Shown: piece after piece, positions 10,824 through 22,470 of the stretch
Position numbering within the stretch: the stretch's first letter is position 1
Layout: each line of letters opens with the position of its first letter
Assembly: GCA_028023455.1 (NCBI GenBank)
Contig: JAQFVV010006199.1
Location: 4,972,972-5,036,971 of the forward strand
From: Epiperipatus broadwayi
Lineage: Eukaryota; Onychophora; Udeonychophora; Euonychophora; Peripatidae
Direction of reading: 5' to 3'
DNA length: 64,000 bases
The notes under the pieces: generated by a model
Database searches by the model: none
The model's input: only the letters and a program-made list of their open reading frames with translations
Told to the model about the DNA's origin: nothing
Position numbers and translations under genes: made by a program

Positions 10824-11175
10824 CAGAGTTTTCACAATAAGTATCTAAAACAAAGGCTTTTGGTCTACCGGAAAACACGTCCCCATGTTTTAAAAAAGCG
10901 TCTTTAATAATTTCATAATCGCTTAAAACAATTACCGGTTGTCCAAAAAATTTAAATTCAAATATTGGTCCATATTGCTTTGCTAGTTGCAAAAATGTTT
11001 TATAAACTTTGGATTGTAAAAGAAAAATATTTCCAATAATTGGAACACCTGTGGGACCAGGTGGAATTCGTCTAGGCTTTTGCTTTTTACGGATATATAA
11101 AATTAGCAAAACAACGCATAATATGCCTATAATTATACTTATATTATAAGTAACTATATCTACACCTTTCGTCAT
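10824..11175 (-). CDS. Cytochrome P450, CYP2-clan-like, first coding exon
   Basis: The exon encodes about 117 residues of a microsomal P450 N-terminus. ATG at 11175-11173 is the first methionine. Residues ~6-29 are a hydrophobic membrane anchor (IVTYNISIIIGILCVVLLIL). A basic stop-transfer and proline-rich hinge follow (KKQKPRRIPPGPTGVPIIGN). Next is the region typical of CYP2-like enzymes, LAKQYGPIFEFKFFGQPVIV and FLKHGDVFSGRP. The reading frame passes into GGTAAGAA, a good splice donor with the intron starting at 10823 and reading toward lower coordinates. Such enzymes oxidise lipophilic substrates at the endoplasmic reticulum using a haem; the haem-binding exon is not in view. The exon is uninterrupted, so it may be a live gene, but a lone exon fragment cannot be excluded. 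Confidence 0.8.
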
Positions 11176-13735
11176 TGAACTCAATTTAAATCTATTTTAA
11201 GATTAATGCAAGATAACAACTAACGTGATTAAATATTTGCAAAAAGAAAAACAGGTTTGGTTTTAAAAAAAATCATATTATCTTCATAATTATTTAATTA
11301 ATATTTAACTTGAAAATATATATCCCTGCGGACAAAAATACACGCATTTTAAACATATATACATGTTAAAAGAAAAAAACCTCATTATATCGATTAGAAT
11401 TTAGATTTAACTCTTTTGGGCTGATTACAAGTCAACAAATATATAAGTAATTAATATTAGCTGGAGAATGAACCGAGGATAAATTAAATAAAATATCCGC
11501 AATCTAAACATTGACTCTTCTGGAAAACATTTTTTTATTGTTCTATTGTTTCCCATTGATATAAGTAGAAGTAGCATTTTATCTTCAGCTGACTAGTTAG
11601 TCTGTCTATCCTTTTATTTATACATTGCTCGTTTAGGAAACCAGATATTAAGACAATCAAATATTATATTGCCCATAATAATACTAGATCATCGCTATTC
11701 GGAAAATATCCAATAATTTTAACATATCTAATTTAACATTTTTTTAATATCTTGCCATTATTATTATTTTAAGTGAAAAACTATATATACTTATAAGATT
11801 AATCAGTTATAAATTATATATGTATACTATTAAACAGAAAGATAAATTCACCGTTAAATTATGTCATATATAGGAACTTACACTGTAAAATCTATGAAAT
11901 ACTTGCATGATAGTTAATCTTTTTCTTTCATTTTTAGAGCTTGTGTAGAAGTGTATAAGCTGAACTATGCCACTATATATGCAATAATTAATTCATAGGA
12001 GCCATCTATAAATATTCGCCCAATTAATTCACAAAGGAGCTATTCATTTTAAAAGTGTTCAAAGCAACATCAAATCATACTTATAGCATTAAATAGAAAG
12101 TGCTATTAATCAGAGATATTTTTTTCACATTACAATGCTTATCACATTAATGCAATATCAAACAATATCAAAACTAGGAATATATATATATACGCTTTCA
12201 TTAGGTTGTTTGAATCAGATAAAGATATCAGAATGCATGAAAATTAAATAAGCAGTAATAATCAAAAAAATTCATTCCAATTAGTTTATTATAACTCAAA
12301 ACTAATTATGATTTACATCTACTTATAAATATATAAGAATTCACAATGGTTACAACTGGTATATAATATTGTTATAAAATTTCTACTATCTTAATTTCAT
12401 GTATTATATAAAATAAGTGACCATCTCATATCTTGGAAAAATCAAATTAGTTTGTACTTACTTCATATAGTGTAAGTTTTATTTTCCCTTCTTGTAACTC
12501 ACATTTGTTGAATTTAGATGGGAAAAAATGTTTCTCCATGTTAAACATGTTATCATTCCTTTTTTCTAATTTTTATAAATATTATTATATAATAATGAAC
12601 AAATATTATAATAACAGATTGTAAGTAAATGTTAACTGATTTCAAATAGAAGTTATTTTTTTCTCTATTTTTGCAACTTTATAGCTGTATATTTTTTAAT
12701 TTTCCATACAAATGTTTTAAAATTTATTATAAATAATATTTATAATAAAAAAAGTCAAATTTAAAACATTTACATAATATATATATATATATATTAAGAA
12801 TAGTATGAGATACTCCTTGTAGTTTAAATGTTTTATATCATATTGTAGCCATTGAAAGTTAAATTACAATTTATTATTACATTTCAATTATATTATATGA
12901 ACATTAGAAAAGAAGTAGTTTATAAGTTTGAATGTTAACAATTAAAACATGACTCAAAAACAATTATATAACATTCATTATATGATTGCAAACTTTTAAA
13001 ATATTGGATAAAAAATACAAATAAGATTATGCTTATTGAAAATGATATGTTTTATTGATCTTTAATAAAAATTAAATCTTGTACTGAGATTCTAATCAAC
13101 TAAAAATTGACAACTACAGCATTCAGAAAAAATGTATAATTCCACTAAATTTAGCATATATATATAACTTTACCCCCCCCCCCCTTAGTGATGGTGATTG
13201 GTCCTCCAAAACTCATCATTAAGCAAGAATATTGTACACAGAATGTGTATTTATAATGGGGATCTAAGGGGAAAAAATTAGTTGTTCCTAAAGCTAAAAA
13301 ATTACACTAACTTTGGAATAAAATACATATAAAAAAAATATTTATTGAATGCAGTGTATAAAAATATGTAAAACCAAAACCCTTAATGTAATATGCTTGT
13401 GTAAACTGTGCTGTATTATGCAGATATTCACTTAAAATATGTATGTACTATACACACTGCACTGTATGTATATGTATGTATGATAATACAACTTAAATCT
13501 ATGCAGATTATTCATTAACACTTATTTTAAATGCAATCTGTTTTTCTTTTAAAATTTTTGTCTAATTCAATATTCGTGTTTTAAAATGTTTTTCTTTTGA
13601 TTTGAAACCACTTGGGTATAAACAACTTTTTTAACGAAGTTACATAATTAACCAGGTGTTTTAAAAATAATATGCATAAAATTGTGATGATGGTATTTTA
13701 GTTGTACTGTATATATTGGACTATTTCATCATCTA
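11176..13735. other. AT-rich, upstream of P450 exon
   Basis: This holds the presumed 5' UTR and promoter side of the minus-strand P450 exon. No distinct promoter element was recognised. A C10 run at 13176-13185 and (TA)n at 12777-12794 are the only simple features. Confidence 0.4.
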
Positions 13736-13846
13736 ATATAAGTGTTGAATGTCTTTAGAAAAATTAAACTTTATTTAAATAATCCAAGTACTGTACATTA
13801 TATTTAAATAAAGTTTAATTTTTCTAAAGATTTTTCAACACTTATA
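13736..13846. repeat. Fold-back hairpin (MITE-like), ~50-bp arms
   Basis: Arms of about 50 bp begin with ATATAAGTGTTGAA and contain TCTTTAGAAAAATTAAAC. They pair across a short centre around 13790-13800. A few mismatches sit near the outer third. There is no coding content and no clear target-site duplication. Confidence 0.7.
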
Positions 13847-15329
13847 TGTATATAGTATTATAGATTCATTAATTATATATATTTTAAGTTTATCCATTCT
13901 ATAATCAAAATACTGAATGCAGTACTAACACTGTGTTTTATGAATAAAATTCTGTATGTGCTATACAATTTCAGCAAAGTCATTACCTGTATATATATTA
14001 CAGTAATGTATTTTTGCTTTTTGGGTGAAATGACTTTAAAATATCTAATCTCTGATGTCATCACTGATGCAAAATTCAAGATGGTTGACCCAAAAATTAA
14101 ATTTTTTTCCCCCCAATCACTATAGTGAATAGTCAATTGTGAATCAAAGTAGTGGATACAAATTGATGATGATTGCTATTGTAAAATATCGCTAAGTAGA
14201 CAATTGCTGAGTGAGATCTAGGTGTATATATAATTTGTGTATCTCTAGAATAATTTTTGGCACTATAAATAGCCACTGATGAATTGCTGACACAAGGTAG
14301 TGGCAGACAACTTAGGCATTTTAGTGAAGATATATATATAAAGCATATATTTTGTCCAGGACAAAACAAATTTCAAATTTCATGCAAAGTTCAAAGACAT
14401 AAAATTCATATATCATTGAAACTTGAAGAAATAAGAGTGACACAGTCAATATGACTAATCAAAATGTATAAACAAAATATGAAAATAACTATATAAAAAT
14501 AAATATTGGTTCCATTTTAGTTGACTCTGTAGAGTATTTTTAATACTAGGAAGAGCAGCAAAATACTGCCAAATTAGGCAAGTGTTAAACAGCTTTAGAT
14601 ATTCTATAGGAAGTCATTATAAAGTATTCCAGATATTTTTTCAAAGCCAAATAAAAAAATTTAATTTTATTGAAACAAAAAAAAAATATTATGACAAAAT
14701 ACAAAATTAAAAAAAAAAGCTAATATAGTATGAAAAATAATTACATTAAAATATTTACTTTATACTGTTTACTTTTGAATAATAAATAGCCAGAATATTA
14801 TCTGAAATTAGAAAATGTTATTTGTTTAGAAAAATGGACATTTCATAAAAAATACTTATAAACTGCTACACATTACAAATTTTCTCAAAACAACAACACC
14901 AAAAAAAAGTATGGAGGCAGAATACAAAATTTTTCATATTTTATAAGTTCAAAAAAGTTATGTGAGAAATATTTATTTAATCTTGAGAAGGACTAAAAAT
15001 ATAATAGTAGATATTAAAATCGAAATTGATTTTACAATTATTGAAATATGATATTTTATTTTATAATGAACACAAATGTAAAGGCAGAATACAGGGACAT
15101 CATTAAATAATAAATATGTTATAATATTAAATAAATATGCATCATAATAAAAATAAAATAACATAATCATAATAAAATATTTGTTACTAATTTTAAACAA
15201 CAAGTAAGTAAAATAATATATAAAATTAGAGAAAATTCAGTCTCAATTCTTTTTGAGGCTTAGAACAATAAAGAGAAAACAATGGAAATGTTTTTTATCT
15301 ATAGTAATATTTTTATCTAATATTTACAG
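13847..15329. other. AT-rich spacer
   Basis: No coding or RNA gene signal was seen. The apparent open frames are low-complexity and overlap on both strands. Confidence 0.4.
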
Positions 15330-17660
15330 TCATTAACTTCTTCTAACTCATTATAATCAATCTTTATTTTTATCTTTTGAGAAAATCCATTGAACATTAC
15401 TTTAGAATTTTTAACTTTATTTTCAGTTCTACTTTTTTACTTTCATCTGATAACTCCTACAATGTTTCCTGATACTCTAAAGCATTATTTGCAAAAAAAA
15501 CACTACGTCATCTGCATTATCTAAATGACTTAAATAATTTCCATTTAGTTTTATTCCTTTAGCTTCCCAATTTAATCCACCAAATTCTTCTTGCATGCTG
15601 AAAAATTTTGGAGATATGGAGTCACCCTGTCTTACACTCTTCTTAATCTAAACCTTCATGGTATCATTATGCTATGTAATTATTGCTGTTGTGTTTTTAT
15701 AAATATTCTTCAGAATGTGACAATATCCTGGGTCTATACATTGATGATCCAATGCTTTAATCACTGAAGAAATACTTTTAGAATTAAATGTCTTTTCATA
15801 ATCTACAAATCCAAAGCATAATGGCAACTCATATACATTGGTCCTTTCCATAACTTTTTTCAATACTTGGATATGATCTATTGTACAAAAAAACCACTTC
15901 TATGTCCAGCTTGTTGTTTTTGTTGGTTGAAATACAATGTTCTCTGTAGATGAGTTGTAATTATTTTGGTAACAATTTTGTATAAAACTGATAGATCTGT
16001 CATTTCTAATATCTTTTTACCATATTTTAATATTAATATTAATACTATATTCTTCCAATATTCTGTAACATCTTCATTTAGACATTTGTTGCATAACTTT
16101 GCCAAAAGTTTTTCTATTTCTTCACCTGCTTCTTCTACTATATTGATTATAATTCCATCATTACCTGAAACCTTTCCCTTCTTTATAAATTTAAGTACAT
16201 GTCTCACTTCTTCATTAAAATCCTAGACAATTCAAAAGATATATTAGATGTAGGTGGTACTTGTTCTTTATTACTATATATTTATTGATAAAAGTCTTCT
16301 GCCCATTACACGATGTCATATCTTTATTTTAGTAATAGTTCCATTATTTTTTCTTATTGCAGATATATGTTTTCTACAAATACCAAAATGTTTTTCACAC
16401 TCTTGTCTCCTCTTCTACAGCCTTCCTTACACAATTGTAATTTCTTATATCATTATCAACTCTTTTTGATACCACTTTACAAAATTCCAGATATGCAATC
16501 CTTCTTAATGCATAATTTTTATATACATTCATATGTCTTTTTACTTCATAAATTCTCCATTCTCAGTACAAATTTTATTTAATGATTGCTGCTTTTTACT
16601 ATCAGTTATTTTTGTTGTAGTTTTTAAAATAGTATCAGTTATTTTCCTATTTATTTACTTCAAATCTGAAGCATGTTCAAAATGTACTAATACTTGAAAA
16701 TGATTTGCATGTTCTAATTCAAATTCATTAGAATGTTTCTGAAGATTAATAATATATCAACTGTAAATATTGATTCCACTTAATTATTTTTGTCTCCCTA
16801 GTATTGCATTAACATATATCTTACATCATATTAACCGTTGATAATTTCAATGTGTTGAATTTATTAATGTAATTACAATCTTGAAATATGTATTTTCTGT
16901 TCATCAAAACACAATTAATTTCTTCTATTGGATGCATCCATGTCCATTTCCTTTAAATATTTTTCTCAAAAAAAAAAATCATATTTTTTTTCTTTTTCTG
17001 AAAACTCCACAAATCTGTATCCTTTCTTATTTCTATTTTCATAACCCAATTTACCTACAGCTCTTACATCCTTCTTTTGTTTAGCAATTTTAGAATTAAA
17101 GTTTTCCATAACAATTTTAAAAGTTGTTTAACTTAAAAAACCTTTTTTAAAACCCCATATAAAAAAACTATTCTTCCTTATAATAAAAAATATTGTTAAA
17201 AAACCGGAATTATTTTTATTTAATATTTTATTGAGTTTAAAATTAACTTTCCCCTCTTTAAAAACCACCCCCACCCTCCAAATTTTTTTTCTTTTAATGA
17301 ATCTTACTCCATGTGTGCTTCCAATATTTGTGGCTTTGTAGTAGAGTACATGTCAACTTTTTAAATCAATTCTCGCTTCAACTTTTTCTTCTAACTTTAC
17401 AAAGTCCAATAATGTTTCATTTAATAAAAGACAGTTCTTCCAATTTTTTCAATCTTCCTTCACTTGAAAGTGATCTGTAATTATGAGTATCTAAATAAAA
17501 CGACATTATCAAATGGTAGCCTGGGTCTGCAATCAGGGGATCCTTAGCACCCTTTACCTTTGGTCACCAATGACTGCCTTGGATGGTGATTTTATACCTT
17601 CCTAGGAATAAGGGCCATGCTTTATTTTGGTCTGTCATTATCACACATATATTAATTCTG
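15330..17660 (-). mobile_element. RTE-like LINE, copy 2 (decayed)
   Basis: This copy aligns along its length with the better copy at 19.5-22.5 kb. The endonuclease part is at about 16.9-17.5 kb and the start of the reverse transcriptase at about 16.2 kb. Recognisable pieces include GKVSGNDGIIINIVEEAGEE (16207-15878), AGHRSGF and FVDYEKTF (15863-15672). The usual AFD box reads TFN, so a catalytic Asp is lost, although an ADD box remains near 15510. Frameshifts are frequent. The 5' leader GGTAGCCTGGGTCTGCAATC is shared with the other copy. Confidence 0.75.
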
Positions 17661-19539
17661 CCTTATCAGTTATTCTTAATTTTAAATTCAGAGATAAAAA
17701 CCCAATAAAATCATCATGCTGGCAAATGCACATTGATGAGCAGCCCATTCATGTTCATATAATATACAAATAATCACATAGTAATAACAACAGCAATGAC
17801 AAGAACAAATGGAGTGGGCATTAGGAATTTACCCTGCTCAAGACGAATCAAAGGCCTTACTTCAGATCACAGTGCACTCATATATATATATTGTACCGAG
17901 GTACATTGTGATCGAATATGTAGTATTATTTAAAAGTAGTAATATTTAATAAATCTCGCTTTTAAAAATAAAGTGGGAAAATTACGTTAAAATCAAAGTT
18001 AAAAGTTGAAGGAAAAGAAAATTAAAAACAAAAGAGTAGGGTAGGGGGGCTTATTATTAAAAAAATAAATAAATAAACGCTTTCAAAGAGGGTAATATTT
18101 TTTTTTTAAAAAAAAGAAGGGTGAAATAAAAATGATTTAATATTATTTTTGATTAGTTTGTAATAAAAAGTAATTTGTTTTGTTTTATAATAAAATAATT
18201 AAATGTGTGCGTGTGTGTAAAAATTTTGAATAAAAAAAAATAGAAGCTCAATCAGAGTGAAGGAAAAGTACAATAATTTCACGAGATAGCAAACTTTGTC
18301 ATTGTTTAAGACATTTTTAAAATTTCAACATTCCATTATTATTATATTTTAAAAATATTTCATAAAACCAAAGAATCAAAATAAAACTATATAAATTGTT
18401 ATACAGACAAAATGTTGCATTGTTAAATTTATTGTATTGTGGAACTAACTGGAGCCTTCACTGCAATACCATCGGCAGATAGTTCAGAGGGCAAACAATG
18501 TTCGGATAAAGTCAACAGAGTAACAGAGTGTCTATGCAGAAAATTCATGAAGGCCATGTAACATCACGAATTCAGGAAAGATTTACTGGAGGTTAGCGCT
18601 AACTGGTCAGAGATAACGTTTTATAGAAATTACATTGTGCTGTACGTACGTCAATTCAGATTTCAAATCCTAGGTAATGTTCAATTTTCATATTCTCTAA
18701 TTCTTGATTTTTTTTAAAAAAAACTGTGATAAATAAATGAATAAAACTTTCAATTTTACCAAGTAGTATCTGGAAAATATAAATGATATTGGCTCTGTGT
18801 TGAACTTTATTCAAAGACATTAATTGTATGTGTGTGTTAATTTTAATTCAATCGATTATGTATATTTCTAGTTGTTTATAATGTATTAAAACATTTACGT
18901 TAATGAAAGAACGTGTGTGGTTGAATTATAAAACAAAATGATTTAATCTGTCATTTGAATTATTTATATAAATAAATGAATACACATATTTATGATGAAA
19001 TAATATTTTTAGTAAAGTGGGAAGGGAAAAGACTTAAATGTTACAGAAAAATGATTAAGTTAGAAATAAAAGAATAAGGAGAATTCTTCTTTTAAAATGA
19101 GGATTTGTTTTTTTTTTAGGATGCCAAAGTCTAACATACGGTAAATCTTCATTATTATTTAAAATAGAATTTTTAGATTGAGCGAAGGTTTCTTTTCTTT
19201 TAAGACAGCTACAATTTGATGAGCTAGCTGGGGTCTCAGGCACTAGATTTGTTTCTGGTCAGGTAAATACGTTAATTACTATGTGATTAACTGGCGCCTA
19301 AAGGGTTTACCTTAAAATAAATAAAGTGTTTATTTGGTCAGGATTTGTCTAGTAGCTGAGTGTTTATATTATTAATAGCTTGCTGCCAATGATATTGTTC
19401 ACTCTACCTGAGGATCAAGCATCTTCAAAGATTGGATGGTTTTAGTAAGGAAGGAAAAATAATAATTTATTTCTATTTGTTATTATTATATAAAATAAAA
19501 AAGATGGGCAGTTCAATATATATATAATAAACCATTATC
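17661..19539. other. Spacer with one less AT-rich patch
   Basis: The stretch is mostly AT-rich. The segment 18430-18690 has more even base composition and ends with CCTAGGTAATG, which resembles a splice donor, but no open frame or family was recognised. A short perfect palindrome, GTACCGAGGTAC, lies near 17894. Confidence 0.35.
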
Positions 19540-19552
19540 AATCCATTGCAGG

Positions 19553-20070
19553 ATGAAAGTCTCTCCAAGTTTAATCCATCTTCTCCGATCTGTAGATTCT
19601 CTTCTCCACCTCACCCCTGCACACTTTCTTATTTCATCCATCCATCTCACATGTGGTCTCTTTCTGGGTCTTTTACAATCTCTTGGAATCCAGTTTAAGA
19701 TTTTAATTGTCCATCTATTATCATCTCTTCTAGCAATATGTCCAGCCCAACTTCACTTCAATCTTTTAATTGTTTCAATGATATCAGTAACAACTGTTTG
19801 TTCTCTTACCCAAACATTGTGTTTTTGATCTCTTCTTATTACTCCCAACATGCATCTCTCCATACTTCTTTGAGTGGTCTGGAGTCTTTGTATTGCACTT
19901 CTATTAAGGGTCTAAGTCTCAGATCCATAAGTAAGAACTGGTAAAACACATTTGTTAAAAACCTTCCTTTTCAAACACATAGGCATATTTCCTTCTAATA
20001 TCAAGTTATTTCTACCAAAAGCACTCCAACCAAGTTTAATACTATGATTAATTTCATCCATTATGTTTCC
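19553..20070 (-). pseudogene. RTE-like LINE, C-terminal tail
   Basis: The minus-strand reading includes LPVLTYGSETWTLN, then a Trp/Arg-rich GHIARRDDNRWT segment and KRPRKRPHVRWMDEI. This is the conserved tail after the polymerase in RTE-like elements. The frame is interrupted near 19800. Confidence 0.7.
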
Positions 20071-20175
20071 ATCTGTATTAATAATCTGACCAAGATATTT
20101 GTAACTTTTAATTCATCATAATCAATCTTTATTTTCATATTTTCAGCAAATAGATTAAACATTACTTTAGTCTTT

Positions 20176-20697
20176 TTAACATTTATCTTTAGTTCTACTT
20201 TCATCTGATAACTCCTGCAACATTTCCTGCAGCTCTGAAGAATTATTTGCCAAAACAACTGTATCATCTGCAAAATCTAAATGACTTAAATAATCTCCAT
20301 TTACTTGCACTCCTTTAGTTTCCCATTTTAATCCACAAAATACTTCTTGCAACACTGCTGTAAAATGTTTTGGAGATATGGAGTCACCTTGTCTTACACC
20401 TTTCTCAATGTTGACTTTTCTAGTATCATTATGTAATCTAATTGTTGCTGCTACATTTTTATAAATATTCTTTAAAATATGACAATATCCTGGATCTATA
20501 TCTTGATGATCCAATGCTTTAATCTCTGAAGAAATGTTAATACAATCAAATGCCTTTTCATAATCTACAGATGCAAAACAAAATGGCAACTCATATTCAT
20601 TTGTCCTTTTTATAACTTCTCTCAATACCTGGAAGTGATCCACTGTACTAAAACCACTTTTAAATCCAGCTTGGTCTCTTGGTTGGCGGAAATCCAA
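20176..20697 (-). pseudogene. RTE-like LINE reverse transcriptase core
   Basis: A 173-residue uninterrupted stretch covers the palm. It contains DQAGFKSGFSTVDHF, FASVDYEKAFD (first catalytic Asp), GVRQGDSISP and LDFADDTVVL (the FADD catalytic box). All three catalytic Asp residues are therefore present, unlike copy 2. The upstream fingers (21088-20879, MKKQKAPGNDGIIIDILKE) lie in another frame, so the full protein is not encoded. Confidence 0.85.
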
Positions 20698-20878
20698 TGT
20701 TCTCTGTAGACAAGTTGTAATTATCTTGGTAAAATTTTTGTATAAAACTGATAAAAGGCTGGTAGGTCTGTAATTTCAATTATCTTCTTTATCACCTTTT
20801 TAAATATTAATATTATTACTGCATTCATCCAATCATCTGGTACATCTTTATCATTTAGATATTTGGTATATAACTTTG

Positions 20879-21375
20879 CTAAAAAAATTCTATTTCTTCA
20901 CCTGCTTCTTTTAATATATCAATTATAATTCCATCATTACCTGGAGCCTTTTGTTTCTTCATACATTTAATTGCATGTTTCACTTCTTCATTTAAAATTC
21001 TGGGCAATTCAGAAGATGTATTAGATAAAGGAGGTACTTGTTCTTTATTACTATTTAATTTTTGATAAAAGTCTTCTACCCATTTCATGATGTCCTCTCT
21101 CTTTTTAGTAATAATTCCATCTTTTTTCTTATTGCAGATATAAATTTCCTACCAATAGCAAAATGTTGTTTTACATTCTTGAGACTTTTATTTTCTTCTA
21201 CAACTTTCCTTGCTAGTTCACAGTTATACTTTCTTATATCCTTTTCAACTCTTTTCTGTACCATTTTACAAAATTCAAGATATTCAATCCTTTTTAATAC
21301 ATCATTTTTGTATATCTTCATATTCCTCCTTTTCTTCATAAATTCTCTAGTCGCAGTAAAAATTTTATTGACCAA
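20879..21375 (-). pseudogene. RTE-like LINE linker and RT fingers
   Basis: Two overlapping frames cover this part. One is a basic linker (MKKRRNMKIYKNDVLKR and on, 21375-21085). The other contains WVEDFYQKLNSNKE and APGNDGI (21088-20879). Together they join the endonuclease to the polymerase. A frame change between them shows decay. Confidence 0.7.
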
Positions 21376-21599
21376 TTGCTGCTTTTTTCTACCAACTATC
21401 TTTGTTGCAGTTTTTCAAAGTGTATCAGTTATTTTCATATTAATTTCATTTAAATCTGAATCATGTTAAAAATCTAATACTGGAAACTGATTTGTAAGTT
21501 CTAATTTAAATTCATTAAAATGTTTTTGAAGATTAGAAATATCATCTGTAAAAATTGTTTTTTTTAATAATTTTTGCCTCTCTAGTTTTGCATTAACTC

Positions 21600-22320
21600 A
21601 TATCTTACATCTTAGTAATTGATTATCACTTCTTGTGTTAAGTTTATTAAGAACATTACAATCTTGAAATATGTATTTTCTGTTAGTCAAAATATAATCC
21701 AATTCTGCTGTACCTTCATTGGGATGCTTGGCTTCCATGTCCATTTCCTTTTAACATTTTTCTCAAAAAAAGAATTCATAATATAAAGTTTTTCTTTTTC
21801 AGCAAACTCCACTAGTCTATGTCTTCTCTCATTTCTATTACCATAACCAAAATTACCTAGAACACTTTCATCTTTCATTTGTTTACCAATTATAGCATTA
21901 AAGTCTCCCATAACAATTTTAAAATGTGGTTTATTCTGATCGAAAGCCTTTTGTACATCCATATAATAATCTTATACTACTTCATCACTATGAAAACTTG
22001 TTGGGGCATAAACCTGAATTATCTACATTTGGTATCTCCTATTAAGTTGTATAACTAATCTTGCCACTCTGTCTGATACACCATCAATATCCACAATGTT
22101 GTTCTTCTACTTTTTATTTATAATGAATCCTATTCCACTTGTATTTTCAATATTTGTGCCTTTATAATAGAGTACATGTTCACTTTTTAAATCAATTGTC
22201 TCTTCACCTTTTTTTTTAATGTCACACAGTCCAATGATGTCTCATTTAATATAAGATAGTTCTTCTTCTAATTCTTGCAATCTTTCTTCACTTGAAAGTG
22301 ACCTGCAGTTGTAAGTACCT
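21600..22320 (-). pseudogene. RTE-like LINE AP endonuclease
   Basis: The minus-strand text includes MGDFNAIIGKQ, GNFGYGNRNERRHRLVEFAE and RKWTWK (21962-21687). After a frameshift it continues with an AELDYIL-like block and RSDNQLL near 21625. These are the nicking-endonuclease blocks of RTE-type LINEs. In the terminal SDH box the catalytic His reads Asn, so nicking activity is doubtful. Confidence 0.75.
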
Positions 22321-22470
22321 AAATAAAAAGTCATCATCAAATGGCAGCCTGGGTCTGCAATCAGGGGATTCTTAATACCCTCCACCTTTGGCCACCAACT
22401 GTTGCCTTAGTTGGTGACTTTACAGCCTCCTGGGAATAAGGTCCATGATTTATTTTTGTCTGCCATAATT

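Larger units (their letters stand above)
19540..22470 (-). mobile_element. RTE-like LINE, copy 1 (most complete)
   Basis: Read on the minus strand this is a non-LTR retrotransposon. It has an AP-type endonuclease (about 22.3-21.6 kb), a linker, a reverse transcriptase (about 21.1-20.1 kb) and a C-terminal tail with WAGHIARRDDNRWT-like text (about 19.9-19.55 kb). The linker-to-RT motif KQKAPGNDGI and the tail are typical of RTE-clade and related elements. Several frameshifts break it into separate open stretches. The 3' end lies near 19540 and the 5' end near 22470. TSDs were not found. Confidence 0.8.

Noticed and set aside
13873-14136. Overlapping open frames on both strands.
   Set aside because: AT-rich chance frames with no motif; they overlap each other completely.
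14265-14310. CTGATGA in CCACTGATGAATTGCTG as a ribozyme.
   Set aside because: No stem II closing with GAAA was found.
21062-21469. 135-codon plus-strand open frame.
   Set aside because: It is antisense to the RTE-like LINE linker and fingers.
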